Part shown: piece by piece, positions 26,604-35,672 of the stretch
Layout of the letters: each line of letters opens with the position of its first letter
How positions within the stretch are numbered: the stretch's first letter is position 1
Source of the DNA: Flavipsychrobacter sp.
GTDB taxonomy: Bacteria > Bacteroidota > Bacteroidia > Chitinophagales > Chitinophagaceae
Direction of reading: 5' to 3'
Length of the DNA stretch: 64,000 bases
Assembly (NCBI GenBank): GCA_016787265.1
Contig: JAEUVF010000005.1
Coordinates: 310,001 to 374,000, forward strand
Notes under the pieces: generated by a model
Databases searched by the model: none
Told to the model about the DNA's origin: nothing
What the model saw: the letters and a program-made list of their open reading frames with translations, nothing else
Made by a program: the position numbers and the translations under genes

Positions 26604-27728
26604 ATGCACGAAGCAGTCAGGATAACAAGACAACTGGTGGCCATTCCATCTGTGAATCCAATGGGGAAGGGATTAACCGGACCCATGTATACCGAACGCA
26701 ATATGGCTCTGTTCATTCAGGATTTTCTGGCAGATCTGGGTATTCGTGCAGAACTGTTTGGCGCTGATGAAGAGCGCCCCAATCTCGTAGCGTTTATAGA
26801 TGCAGGTAAGTCGCACACCATACTGCTGGAAGCGCATATGGATACGGTTTCTGAGGAACAGATGACCATAGCGCCTTTTGATCCTGTGATCCGTGAGGGA
26901 TTGTTATATGGTCGCGGTTCCTGTGATACCAAGGCTTCCCTTGCAACCTATTTACATGCCATAAAACGAATCGTACAGGAAGAGAAATCGCTTCAACACA
27001 ATGTTGTGCTGGCTTTTGTAAAAGATGAAGAATATTCTTTTTCCGGTGCAGGAGAACTGGTGGCCAGGGGAATAAAAGCTGACTATGCAGTGGTGGGAGA
27101 GCCCACGGAACTAAACCTGATTTATGCGCACAAGGGACTTTGCCGTTTTTTTATTCATACAGATGGACTGAGTTGTCATTCGAGCATGCCCTGGAACGGA
27201 GAAAGTGCTATTTATAAAATGGCTTCGATCATTCAGGGAGTTGAAGCATATGCAAAAAGTCTGGCTCAGCGAACGCATCCTGTATTGGGACAGGCAACTG
27301 CCAGTATTGGAAGAATCAAGGGCGGACAAACAGTGAATACGGTGCCGGCTTTGTGCAGTATTGAGTTGGATAATCGCCTGCTGCCCGGTATGACACTGCA
27401 GGATATTCTAAAAGGATTGACACCCTATTTGGGTGATCCCTCCGGTTATCGCATTGAGGAGCCTTATTTATTGGCCATGGGAGTTGAAAATGCTATTGAT
27501 GCCGCTCATCTCAAAGCACTTGTGCATGCCTGTGAGCTGGAAGGAATTCATCCTGAATTACAAACAGCGCACTATGCTACTGATGCCGCTATTTACCAGG
27601 AAGCTGGTATTCCCTGTGTGGTTTTTGGTCCGGGTTCCATTGCCCAGGCGCACACTGCCAATGAACACATCGACATTACCCAAATCGAAAAAGCCAGCAA
27701 CATCATCTTCCGACTTCTGACCACCTGA
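26604..27728 (+). CDS. M20 family metallo-hydrolase (ArgE/DapE-like)
   Basis: A 374-residue dinuclear-zinc amidohydrolase. The ATG at 26604 is chosen; an in-frame GTG at 26589 would overlap the preceding gene. Visible ligands and catalytic residues are His78 and Asp80 in LLEAHMDTV, Asp108 in GRGSCDTKAS, the catalytic Glu142 and metal-bridging Glu143 in VKDEEYSFSG, Asp/Glu in VGEPTELN, and His in AQAHTANEHID near the end. A normal dimerisation domain lies between. Likely it removes an acyl or aminoacyl group from an amide in the pathway encoded by this operon, of which it is the last gene. It lies 4 bp after the propeller gene. Confidence 0.92.
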   Translation: MHEAVRITRQLVAIPSVNPMGKGLTGPMYTERNMALFIQDFLADLGIRAELFGADEERPNLVAFIDAGKSHTILLEAHMDTVSEEQMTIAPFDPVIREGLLYGRGSCDTKASLATYLHAIKRIVQEEKSLQHNVVLAFVKDEEYSFSGAGELVARGIKADYAVVGEPTELNLIYAHKGLCRFFIHTDGLSCHSSMPWNGESAIYKMASIIQGVEAYAKSLAQRTHPVLGQATASIGRIKGGQTVNTVPALCSIELDNRLLPGMTLQDILKGLTPYLGDPSGYRIEEPYLLAMGVENAIDAAHLKALVHACELEGIHPELQTAHYATDAAIYQEAGIPCVVFGPGSIAQAHTANEHIDITQIEKASNIIFRLLTT

Positions 27729-27759
27729 AGCCTGCTCCCATTTTATGATTCCCTTTCCC

Positions 27760-27827
27760 TTTCTTCCTTTCCTCCATCTTCCATTCCACCATCTTCCGTT
27801 GTCCTTTCTTCCTTTACTCCATCTTCC
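27760..27827. repeat. polypyrimidine tract with 23-nt direct repeat
   Basis: The interval between the M20 stop and ydcF is almost pure C/T on the plus strand. A 23-nt unit ending CTCCATCTTCC occurs at 27760-27782 and 27805-27827 with one difference; CCATCTTCC occurs a third time at 27789-27797. The single changed base (27816) supplies the stop codon of the ydcF-like gene. Confidence 0.65.
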
Positions 27828-28476
27828 TTTCCTCCCTGATTAAATGCTGTCCATACCCTTCTCTTACCAGCAATTCAAACGCATCCCACACCTCTCCGGG
27901 AATTTCCATTTCAATCTGAAACCCTTTAGCCGGATATTCCTTTATCCGTTGCAAATCCCCCACCATAATATTGATGATCCTTTCAAGCGGGATTTCCTCA
28001 TTCGGGTATTCATCATAGGATAGGGGAGGGGAAGTCACCAGCAACTCCTTTTCCGGCATATGTTTTTTGAACGTGGCATAACTTCTTTTTTCCATATAGG
28101 GTTTCTGCACCACGATAAAACTATTAGGATCCAGTCCGTTTGCTGCCAGCAATGCTTTGGAAAAAAGGATATTCTCGCCTGTATTCGTTGACTGGTTTTC
28201 AATTAATATAACATCCTCTGGCACCCCCATCTTCCGTGCAATGGCGGCAAACTTATCCGCTTCCTTTTCTGTCCACATACCCTGGGTGAAATTACCCAGT
28301 CCGCCGGAGAGCAATAACAAAGGCGCCCATCCTTCCAGCCATAATTGCGCAGCCCATTCGGCAACCCGCAAATCGTGACTACCCAGTGCGAAAATGCAGT
28401 CGGATTTTTCCAGGGAATGATTCATGTGGTGGTAGTCCCAGACCAGGCGTGCCGCCTTATTGACGCTTTCTTTCAT
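27814..28476 (-). CDS. YdcF-like (DUF218) protein
   Basis: A 220-residue cytosolic protein of the DUF218/YdcF family, Rossmann-like proteins reported to bind nucleotide-type ligands such as SAM. Marks are CIFALGSHDLRVAEWAAQLW (27-46), PLLLLSGGLG (53-62), ENQSTNTGENILFSKALL (92-109) and IVVQKPYMEKRSYATF (121-136). The biochemical role is unsettled. The start overlaps the end of the next upstream gene by 20 bp, so the two are coupled. Its last codons (REERKME) come from the purine-rich repeat downstream. Confidence 0.85.
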   Translation of the reverse strand: MKESVNKAARLVWDYHHMNHSLEKSDCIFALGSHDLRVAEWAAQLWLEGWAPLLLLSGGLGNFTQGMWTEKEADKFAAIARKMGVPEDVILIENQSTNTGENILFSKALLAANGLDPNSFIVVQKPYMEKRSYATFKKHMPEKELLVTSPPLSYDEYPNEEIPLERIINIMVGDLQRIKEYPAKGFQIEMEIPGEVWDAFELLVREGYGQHLIREERKME

Positions 28477-29200
28477 TCGCTTGTGTTTCTTCCCTTCGAA
28501 GGTAAATTTTCAATCTTGCATTGATGTAATTGATCATATCCTCTTCATTGGACTGGCGACAGAATTCATAAGTTGGCCGGAACCGTAACATAAATGTCTG
28601 AAGAGAATCTCCTTTTAAGCCTGTATAGCGCTGCACGAAGGACCTGGAGAATCGGTAATCAACATATTCAATACGCTCATTGTCCAGCAACTTTTTCTTC
28701 AGTTCCCGTTCCTGGCGGTTTTTGGAGGAGAAGAAACTAGCCGGACTCAACACTATTCCGAAACCGGATTGAGGGGTATTTCTGCCTGTAATTCCTGGAA
28801 GCGGTTCATCAAGAATATGACGGTAGGCTTCTCTTCTTTCCAGGGAATCGGTGCTGTAATCTCTTTCTGTAACTATAACAGTTTTAAGCAGGTTATATCG
28901 TTGCCTGAGTGATATATCATAGCCGGTCACAAACATATGAAACTCTACCTTCAGGGTATCCGGCACATATCCAATAGCAGAAAAAACAATTCGGTGACCT
29001 TCTGCTGCCGGAATGCTGTATCTCCCTGTTTTTGATACCGTCGTTGTTTGATTGGTGTTCAGGTTTACCAGAAATACATCCTGCAACGTGGAGTCGGTTT
29101 GCGCATCAAAAACCGCCCCGGATAGTTGTTGCTGTGCGGAGGTATACAGGAAGCAGCTCAATCCAAAAATAACAGTCAGGATCAGTCGAATGGCAGTCAT
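28457..29200 (-). CDS. carboxypeptidase-regulatory-like domain protein, envelope
   Basis: A 247-residue exported protein (signal MTAIRLILTVIFGLSCFLYTSA). Residues 25-100 form a CarboxypepD_reg-like beta-sandwich (LSGAVFDAQTDSTLQDVFLV, then IVFSAIGYVPDTL), as found at the N-terminus of TonB receptors, but no plug or barrel follows. The C-terminal half is charged and helical. It is a common stand-alone Bacteroidota envelope protein without defined function. A promoter-like TAACTTTA precedes its ATG closely. Confidence 0.8.
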   Translation of the reverse strand: MTAIRLILTVIFGLSCFLYTSAQQQLSGAVFDAQTDSTLQDVFLVNLNTNQTTTVSKTGRYSIPAAEGHRIVFSAIGYVPDTLKVEFHMFVTGYDISLRQRYNLLKTVIVTERDYSTDSLERREAYRHILDEPLPGITGRNTPQSGFGIVLSPASFFSSKNRQERELKKKLLDNERIEYVDYRFSRSFVQRYTGLKGDSLQTFMLRFRPTYEFCRQSNEEDMINYINARLKIYLRREETQANERKRQ

Positions 29201-29323
29201 GGTTAAAGTTAATCAGCAAGCTGAATTGATGTTGTTGTTAAGCTGAAAACATTTGTTAATCATTCTTAATATGATGAAAGGCAAATTCCATGTTTATCTT
29301 TACAAGGGAGATAATTTTATTTA

Positions 29324-30385
29324 ATGAAGCAACTACTGGTGATTGCAGCCATCGTGCTGACGGGAATAGCTACTGTCGCATTGACCGAACAAAAAGGTTC
29401 GTTGAGAAGGATGTACAGTAAACCGACCAGCTTATGGCCGGCTCCCGGCATTGATCCCGGAGTGCAGTGGAAAGAGCTGGAAGCCCTGCCATTGCATGAT
29501 TCCGGCAGTATAGAAGCATTGAATGACCCCATGGTTTTGTTAGGCAAAACCTTGTTTTTTGATCCACGTTTATCCGCTTCCAACCAAATCTCGTGCAGCA
29601 GTTGTCACGATCCGGATTTGTCATGGGCCGATGGCCGGGCAGTAGCTTTGGGTCATGATCACCAGCAGGGGAAAAGGAATACGCCGTCCTTATTGAATAT
29701 AGCCCGAATGGAGACTTTTTTCTGGGATGGTAGAGCCCGAAGCCTGCAACAACAGGCCATTAATCCGATCAGCGAACCTCATGAAATGGCCCAGGACCTG
29801 ACCAAATTAATTCCGAAGATCAGGGCCATTAAAGGCTATCATCAGCTCTTTAGAAATGCCTATGACTCAGAAGAAATTTCAATGGAAGGAATACTGGATG
29901 CCATTGCTGCATTTGAGGAAACGATTGTTAGCAGACCCAGCCGGTTTGACAAATTTGTAAGGGGAGCATACCAATCACTAACCGATGAAGAAATAGAAGG
30001 ACTTCATTTATTTCGCACAAAGGCGCGATGTATGAATTGCCATTATGGACCAGATTTTTCGGATCAGCAATTTCATACACTGGGATTTTCTGATTCATCG
30101 GATCACCAGGAAGATCCGGGTAGGTATGCTGTTACAAAAAAGAAAGTAGACCTGGGGCGATTCCGAACTCCATCGCTGCGTGATGTCATGCGAACCGGGC
30201 CCTGGATGCATGATGGCAGGTACAACGAAATGGAAGATGTCATCAATTTATTGAATGATGGTGGAACAGATCCCCTGATCCAAAAACTGAACTTAACAGC
30301 AAGGGAAAGAAAATCCCTCCAGGCGTTCCTGCATGCTATTACTGCTGCACCATTTAAAGTGCAACGCCCTGAATTACCTAAATAA
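29324..30385 (+). CDS. di-haem cytochrome c peroxidase (CcpA/MauG family)
   Basis: A 353-residue periplasmic enzyme with an N-terminal signal or anchor (LLVIAAIVLTGIATVAL). Two haem c sites are present: CSSCH at 91-95 and CMNCH at 236-240. Flanking blocks fit the family: LFFDPRLSASNQISC, RNTPSLLNIARMETFFWDGRA, EPHEMAQDL, and FRTPSLRDVMRTGPWMHDG near the end. It reduces hydrogen peroxide with electrons from a small cytochrome or oxidises a protein, as MauG does. The residues flanking haem 2 cannot settle which. It stands alone and meets the M16 operon tail to tail. Confidence 0.92.
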   Translation: MKQLLVIAAIVLTGIATVALTEQKGSLRRMYSKPTSLWPAPGIDPGVQWKELEALPLHDSGSIEALNDPMVLLGKTLFFDPRLSASNQISCSSCHDPDLSWADGRAVALGHDHQQGKRNTPSLLNIARMETFFWDGRARSLQQQAINPISEPHEMAQDLTKLIPKIRAIKGYHQLFRNAYDSEEISMEGILDAIAAFEETIVSRPSRFDKFVRGAYQSLTDEEIEGLHLFRTKARCMNCHYGPDFSDQQFHTLGFSDSSDHQEDPGRYAVTKKKVDLGRFRTPSLRDVMRTGPWMHDGRYNEMEDVINLLNDGGTDPLIQKLNLTARERKSLQAFLHAITAAPFKVQRPELPK

Positions 30386-30409
30386 AAAAAGCCCCCGCAA
30401 AGCAGGGGC
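30384..30409 (-). terminator. intrinsic terminator of the M16 peptidase pair
   Basis: Stem 30391-30398 with 30402-30409 (7 of 8 pairs, loop AAA), followed on the minus strand by a seven-T run (30390-30384). It lies 21 bp after the stop of the leftward M16 gene and overlaps the last two bases of the peroxidase gene. The plus strand has no T-run after it. Confidence 0.75.
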
Positions 30410-30429
30410 ACCTCCAGAAATTTATTTTC

Positions 30430-31830
30430 TTAAAACGCTTTCTTTTCTCCTGTTATCTGTACCTCGGTTACCGGCCCGTATTTTTCCGCCAGCTTCTTAA
30501 TCTCCTCCGATTTACCCACCAGTATAAATTGCAATTTATCTTTCGGGAAATAGGTCTGGATGATCTGGCGCGCCTTGTCCAGTGTTAAGCCATCTACATT
30601 CGCCTGGAAATTATTGATAAAGGATTCATTGAATCCATACCAGAACATCTGGGTCATTAGAGAAGCCAACTGGCGACTCGTTTCAAAATCCGGCGGGAAC
30701 TGTCCCTTTACATAGTTTTTTGCAGAAGTAAGCGACTCCTCTGTTACCCCCTGTGCATGCAGTCTGTTCAATACCTCCAGCGCTTTGTCAATAGCCGCTT
30801 CTGTATTTTCAGTTGCAGTAAACGTACTGATCGCAAATCCACCTCCATACTTTAATGTACTGAATGAACTCCTGGCTCCATAAGTCAGCCCACTGTTCAC
30901 ACGCAGCTCATCATTCAGCATTGAAGTGAATCGTCCGCCCAGCAGGGTATTGATCACATCAATGGCGATATAATCCGGATTGTTTCTACTGATACCTGGT
31001 GCACCAATATAGAATGTGGTTTCTCTTGCATCATTTTTGTTCACCAGCAATACCCGGTTACCGGAAGGCTTTAAAATAGCCGACTTGGCGCTCACATCCA
31101 AAACAGCCGGAGCTTTTTTCCATCCTGAAAATGCTTTCGTCACCAGTGCTTTCATCTGTTTGGCATCAAAATCTCCAGCAATGGCAATGGCAGACCCATT
31201 TGGAATATAATGACTTGTATAAAATGCCCGGATATCTGCAGCACTTAAGGGTTGTACGGTTGCTGGTGTACCGGAAACAATATTTCCATAAACATGCTCT
31301 CCATAAAGAAATTTATCGAAGTAGGAACCGATCACGCTTCTCGGACTTTCTTTCTGTTGTTCCAGCCGGATCAGCGCACGCTTTTTTTCCTTTGTAAATT
31401 CTGCCGTATCAAAACGCGGAGCAGTTAATACTTCGTTTAGTATGCCCAGCATTTTCTCCGTGTCCTTACTTGCAAAAGAAGAAGATAAACCAGCATATTC
31501 TTTATTCGCATAACTGTTGATGCTGGCGCCAATAAAATCAATCTGCTGATCCAGTTCCTGTTTGGAATAGGAGGCTGTTCCGTGTTGCAGGGCTGCTGCT
31601 GTAAGGGAAGCCAATCCCGCCTTTTCTCCATCAAAGATGGCACCTGCAGGAAAGATAGCAGACACCGAGATCATTGGAACCTCTTTTTGTTCCATAAGGT
31701 AAACCGTCAGTCCATTTTTCAAAGTGAACTTTTGGTAAGCAGGCAGCTTGAAATTTTGTGCCTGTAAAACAGTAGCAGTACCTATCGCTAATACTGTTGT
31801 TAGAAAAAATATGTTGAATAGTTGTTTCAT
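30430..31830 (-). CDS. M16 peptidase-family protein without the zinc motif
   Basis: A 466-residue exported protein (signal MKQLFNIFFLTTVLAIGTATVLQAQ). It shows the M16 alpha/beta fold, for example GLTVYLMEQKEVPMISVSAI and the C-terminal GGRFTSMLNDELRVNSGLTYGA block, which carries the R/Y substrate-binding pair. Where active members have HxxEH, this one reads AGLASLTAAALQHG, so zinc and activity are absent. It lies 17 bp after the gene of an intact M16 peptidase, as in known active/inactive M16 heterodimers. It should supply substrate-binding residues to that partner in the periplasm. Confidence 0.93.
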   Translation of the reverse strand: MKQLFNIFFLTTVLAIGTATVLQAQNFKLPAYQKFTLKNGLTVYLMEQKEVPMISVSAIFPAGAIFDGEKAGLASLTAAALQHGTASYSKQELDQQIDFIGASINSYANKEYAGLSSSFASKDTEKMLGILNEVLTAPRFDTAEFTKEKKRALIRLEQQKESPRSVIGSYFDKFLYGEHVYGNIVSGTPATVQPLSAADIRAFYTSHYIPNGSAIAIAGDFDAKQMKALVTKAFSGWKKAPAVLDVSAKSAILKPSGNRVLLVNKNDARETTFYIGAPGISRNNPDYIAIDVINTLLGGRFTSMLNDELRVNSGLTYGARSSFSTLKYGGGFAISTFTATENTEAAIDKALEVLNRLHAQGVTEESLTSAKNYVKGQFPPDFETSRQLASLMTQMFWYGFNESFINNFQANVDGLTLDKARQIIQTYFPKDKLQFILVGKSEEIKKLAEKYGPVTEVQITGEKKAF

Positions 31831-31847
31831 CTCTTTGAATTAGTAGG

Positions 31848-33161
31848 TTAATCATCCACTTTAGCTGCCAGTACGCCAACAGTACGATTCGGTTTGGTGA
31901 AGTATTCTCCAACAACCCGTTTGATATCATCAATTGTCACTTTATTATAAAGAGTGGGCGCATCAAATAATTTTTTATAATCACCAAAGAACACCTCGTA
32001 GGTGCCGATATTATTGGACTTTCCATTGATGGTTTCAATCTGGCGATAGAACTCAATCAGTTTGGCATTCTTTACTTTTTCGAGTTCCTTTTCGTTTACG
32101 CCATTTTTTTTAATGGATTCCAGTTCGGCGTAGATTTCTTTTTCGATGTCTTCTGTTTTTACACCTCTTGAAGCAGTTGCCGTAATGCTAAAAAGGGTGG
32201 GATCAAAACTTTCTTCATACCGTGCAAATACGGAGGTAGCCAGTTGTTTCTGATCCACCAGTAAGGAATACAGGCGGGAGGATTGTCCTTGTGTGAGCAA
32301 ATCTGACAAAAGCGATAACGCATAATAATCAGGATGTTTCGCCTCCGGTGTATGCCAGGCTATGCTGAGGTAGGGATTCGCGACCTGCTTCTGCACGGTT
32401 ATCCTTCTTTCTCCTGTTTGTTTGGGCTCTTTGATATGAACCGCAGGTGGCGCCGCCTGTGCAGGTATGGGTCCCAGGTATTTCTCGGCCATTGCTTTTA
32501 CATCTGCAAATTTCACTGCTCCTGACATCACTACTACACAATTGTTTGGTGCATAATAGGTTTTGAAATAACGCTCCAGGTCTTCCTGTTTCCAGTTTTT
32601 CATATCATCGAGGTAGCCGATTACCGGCCAGTGATACGGGTGCTCGGAGAATGCCTGTCCCTGTACCGCCTCAAACAATACTCTATATGGAGAGTTTTCC
32701 AGTCCTGTACTGCGCTCGGATATTACCACGCCGCGCTCACTTTCCACCACTTTCGGATCAATGGTCAGGCTGGAAATCCGGTCGGCCTCGAGGTCAAAAA
32801 TCACTTCGGTTGCCGAAGCGGGGAACCAGTTTGTATACACGGTAACATCTTCCCGGGTATAGGCATTGTTGGCACCACCATTGAATTCCATGGTGCGGTC
32901 AAACAGCTTGGGGCCATATTTCTTCGCTCCATTGAACATCATGTGCTCAAAAAAATGCGATAAGCCGGTAATGCCCTGGTATTCATTCCGGGATCCAACC
33001 CGGTAAAACAGGTACATGTTGGCATTCGGAATGGAAAAATCCTCTACCACCAGGAATTTCATCCCGTTGGCAAGGGTAAAACTTTGAACTTCATCTGCTT
33101 TTAACTGTGCCTGGGCCACCGATGCACAAAGGAGCAGGAGGCCCGTCCAGATTTTCTTCAT
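31848..33161 (-). CDS. M16 zinc metallopeptidase (active partner)
   Basis: A 437-residue exported peptidase. The ATG at 33161 gives a proper signal peptide (MKKIWTGLLLLCASVAQAQ); an earlier in-frame start would add 28 non-signal residues. The zinc motif HFFEH lies at 69-73 in GLSHFFEHMMFNG, and the third ligand region is VVESERGVVISE. It is first in a two-gene unit with the inactive homologue. The pair probably degrades periplasmic peptides or misfolded fragments. Confidence 0.94.
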   Translation of the reverse strand: MKKIWTGLLLLCASVAQAQLKADEVQSFTLANGMKFLVVEDFSIPNANMYLFYRVGSRNEYQGITGLSHFFEHMMFNGAKKYGPKLFDRTMEFNGGANNAYTREDVTVYTNWFPASATEVIFDLEADRISSLTIDPKVVESERGVVISERSTGLENSPYRVLFEAVQGQAFSEHPYHWPVIGYLDDMKNWKQEDLERYFKTYYAPNNCVVVMSGAVKFADVKAMAEKYLGPIPAQAAPPAVHIKEPKQTGERRITVQKQVANPYLSIAWHTPEAKHPDYYALSLLSDLLTQGQSSRLYSLLVDQKQLATSVFARYEESFDPTLFSITATASRGVKTEDIEKEIYAELESIKKNGVNEKELEKVKNAKLIEFYRQIETINGKSNNIGTYEVFFGDYKKLFDAPTLYNKVTIDDIKRVVGEYFTKPNRTVGVLAAKVDD

Positions 33162-33287
33162 AATCGTGTGTTTAATGCGCCTTAAAGCTAACAATTGTTC
33201 ACCGGGAAGAACAACCATTCCTAAAAAACCGAGTTGCATATACATTATTTTTCACGGCTTTACGTTGTAGAAACAAATATCCAGGCC

Positions 33288-34895
33288 TTGAAGAACTGCT
33301 ACCTTCTTTTTTTGCTGCTCGTCATAAATTACAGCGTTATCGCTCAACCCGCAATTGATACTACCACCAAACTCATTGCCCAGAAAGAAAATGTTATCAA
33401 AGAAAATACGATTATAAAGATCGAGAACCTGGGTCCGGGTATCAATTCCGACCTGCCTGAATTGCGTCCTACCATTTCTGCTGACGGCAATCTGCTCTTT
33501 TTTATCTGCGAAAATCACCCCCGGAACACCAAGTATCGCACTGTGCCCAATAGCCAGGATATCTGGGTGGCTTTTCGCGATACCCTTGGTAACTGGAGCG
33601 AGGCCAAACACCTTGCTGCTCCCTTGAATACTACGCATTACAATGCTGTATACTGGATCTCCCCTGATAATAACAGAATTCTGATCCGCGGCGCGTTTGT
33701 GAAAGGGGGATATGTTGGCAAAGGAATCAGTATGTGTACGCTGAAAGATGATGGGCGCTGGAGTGAGCCGGAAGGACTCAATATTAAAAATTATTTCAAA
33801 TACGATCGGGGCCGGCTTTCCGGTGCCTCCATGGCGCATGATGGCCAAACCCTCCTGCTCTATCTGACGCCGGAAGAAGGCAGTTCACTGAATGATATTT
33901 TTGTTTGTTTTTTGAAAGCGGATGGCAGCTGGACCGAGCCCAAAAGCCTGGGTAAGAAAATCAACCTGCCCGAAACCGATGAAATGACCCCCTATATGGC
34001 TGCGGATGGGGTAACCCTCTATTTCAGCAGTAACCGCGCAGGTGGTTTGGGTGATAACGATATCTGGAAAGCCCGCCGGCTGGATGATAGCTGGACCAAA
34101 TGGTCGGAGCCTGAAAACCTGGGGGCGCCCATCAATTCTGAAAACTGGGATGCTTTTTTCACCATGGATGCGGGAGGGGAATTTGCCTATCTCACTACCA
34201 GTGAAGAAGGGTATGGAGCCAGTGATATTGTTCGGGTTCGGCTACTGGAAGAGAAAAAACCGGATCCTGTAGTAATGGTGACTGGCAACGTATATAATAA
34301 GAAAACTGGTGAACCAATCACAGCATCCCTCTTATATGAAACCCTGCCGGATGGGGTTCAGGTGGGCAATGCGCTTTCCAGTCCGTTTGATGGTGCCTTT
34401 AAAATTGTATTGCCTTTCAATCGTAATTACAGCATTCGGGCAACTGCCAATCATTTCTTCTCCATGTCTGAAAACCTGAACCTGGATTCCATGATCCAGG
34501 CGGGTTATACCGAAATCCACAAAGACCTCTACCTGGTACCCATTGAAATTGGGCAGACGGTAAGACTGAACAATGTCTTCTTTGATTTCGACAAGTGGGA
34601 TTTGCGTAAAGAAAGTTTTATGGAACTGGATCGGGTTGTGAAATTGCTGGCTGAAAATCCGGCCATCGAAATTGAACTGGCGGCACATACCGACAGCAAA
34701 GGTTCGGATGATTACAACTATAAACTCAGCGATAACCGCGCCCGTTCGGTAATGAACTACCTGATATCCAAAGGAATTGCAGCATCCAGGTTGAGATCCC
34801 AGGGCTATGGAGAAACCAAACCACTATCTTCCAATGATACAGATGATGGCCGACAGCTGAATCGCCGGGTTGAATTCACCATTTTAAAGAATTGA
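33288..34895 (+). CDS. PD40-repeat OmpA-family envelope protein
   Basis: About 535 residues. A TTG at 33288 gives MKNCYLLFLLLVINYSVIAQ, a good signal peptide; another TTG at 33234 gives 18 more residues and no in-frame ATG precedes the signal, so the start is uncertain. The mature protein has PD40/WD40-like beta-propeller repeats (PTISADGNLLFFICEN, TPYMAADGVTLYFSSNRAGG), then a carboxypeptidase-regulatory-like domain (VTGNVYNKKTGEPI), then a C-terminal OmpA domain (VFFDFDKWDLRKESF, ELAAHTDSKGSDDYN, LNRRVEFTIL) that should bind peptidoglycan. This layout is common in Bacteroidota, some members being linked to type IX secretion or gliding. Confidence 0.87.
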   Translation: MKNCYLLFLLLVINYSVIAQPAIDTTTKLIAQKENVIKENTIIKIENLGPGINSDLPELRPTISADGNLLFFICENHPRNTKYRTVPNSQDIWVAFRDTLGNWSEAKHLAAPLNTTHYNAVYWISPDNNRILIRGAFVKGGYVGKGISMCTLKDDGRWSEPEGLNIKNYFKYDRGRLSGASMAHDGQTLLLYLTPEEGSSLNDIFVCFLKADGSWTEPKSLGKKINLPETDEMTPYMAADGVTLYFSSNRAGGLGDNDIWKARRLDDSWTKWSEPENLGAPINSENWDAFFTMDAGGEFAYLTTSEEGYGASDIVRVRLLEEKKPDPVVMVTGNVYNKKTGEPITASLLYETLPDGVQVGNALSSPFDGAFKIVLPFNRNYSIRATANHFFSMSENLNLDSMIQAGYTEIHKDLYLVPIEIGQTVRLNNVFFDFDKWDLRKESFMELDRVVKLLAENPAIEIELAAHTDSKGSDDYNYKLSDNRARSVMNYLISKGIAASRLRSQGYGETKPLSSNDTDDGRQLNRRVEFTILKN

Positions 34896-34943
34896 TGTAG
34901 TTTAGTGTAGGTTAAGGCAGGCATTCATTTAAAATTTAAACTC

Positions 34944-35672
34944 ATGCAATCAGTTCAATTGCCTTCCGTATCTAATTTCTACAGATTAGTTCTCTACATT
35001 GTCTCCGTACTTTTTGGGTTGCTGGGGATGAGTTCCGCCTTTGCGCAATCCCTTCCCGAAAATTATGAATTTGCCCTGGGTGTAACCTATGAAATGAGTT
35101 CCGGTAAAAATGGGAATCTGAAAAAAGGAGAACAGATGGGAATGTGGTTCTCCAATCAGCCATATACCGGCATGGAAAGCCCCAGGCAAAAAGGTTTCTT
35201 CATGGTGATGGATTTGAAAGATCAGAAACTGGTTACCCTGATGACAGATCAGAAAATGGCCATGGTGATGGATCTTAAGAAGATGCAGGAAAAAATGAAG
35301 GGACAGGTTAAGGAAGAAAATCCATCGGATGTCAAGATTTCCAAAACAGGTAAATCAGAAACGATTCTTGGTTATAAATGCGATCAATACCTGATTGAGA
35401 CTGCTGATGGCCAGTCGCTTGTATGGATCACTACCGAACTGGGTTCCGGCATGGGTAACCTGGCCAAAAGTCTTTCCTCTATGCTTAGTTCCGGCCCCAA
35501 GCCCATGGGACTGCCCTCCATGAAGGGAATTGAAAATGGTGTTCTGCTGAAATTGGAATCAACCGATAAAAAATCGGGTAACAATACCCGGTTGGAAGCG
35601 GTGAATGTGAACAAAGACGGCAAAAAATTTCCGACTTCCGGTTATAATGTGATGGCTATGCCGGGCATGTAA
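34944..35672 (+). CDS. secreted DUF4412-type protein
   Basis: A 242-residue protein with an N-terminal signal (YIVSVLFGLLGMSSAFAQ after a 20-residue polar lead). The centre matches the DUF4412 pattern: YEMSSGKNGNLKKGEQMGMWF, DLKDQKLVTLMTDQKMAMVM, and KTGKSETILGYKCDQYLIET. It is rich in Met and Lys. Function is unknown; related folds bind lipid-like ligands in the periplasm. Its last 17 bp overlap the 3' end of the opposing GAF gene. Confidence 0.78.
   Translation: MQSVQLPSVSNFYRLVLYIVSVLFGLLGMSSAFAQSLPENYEFALGVTYEMSSGKNGNLKKGEQMGMWFSNQPYTGMESPRQKGFFMVMDLKDQKLVTLMTDQKMAMVMDLKKMQEKMKGQVKEENPSDVKISKTGKSETILGYKCDQYLIETADGQSLVWITTELGSGMGNLAKSLSSMLSSGPKPMGLPSMKGIENGVLLKLESTDKKSGNNTRLEAVNVNKDGKKFPTSGYNVMAMPGM

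Noticed and set aside
27760..27827. Possible CRISPR-like array
   Set aside because: The repeats are low-complexity pyrimidine runs with irregular spacing and no cas genes nearby.
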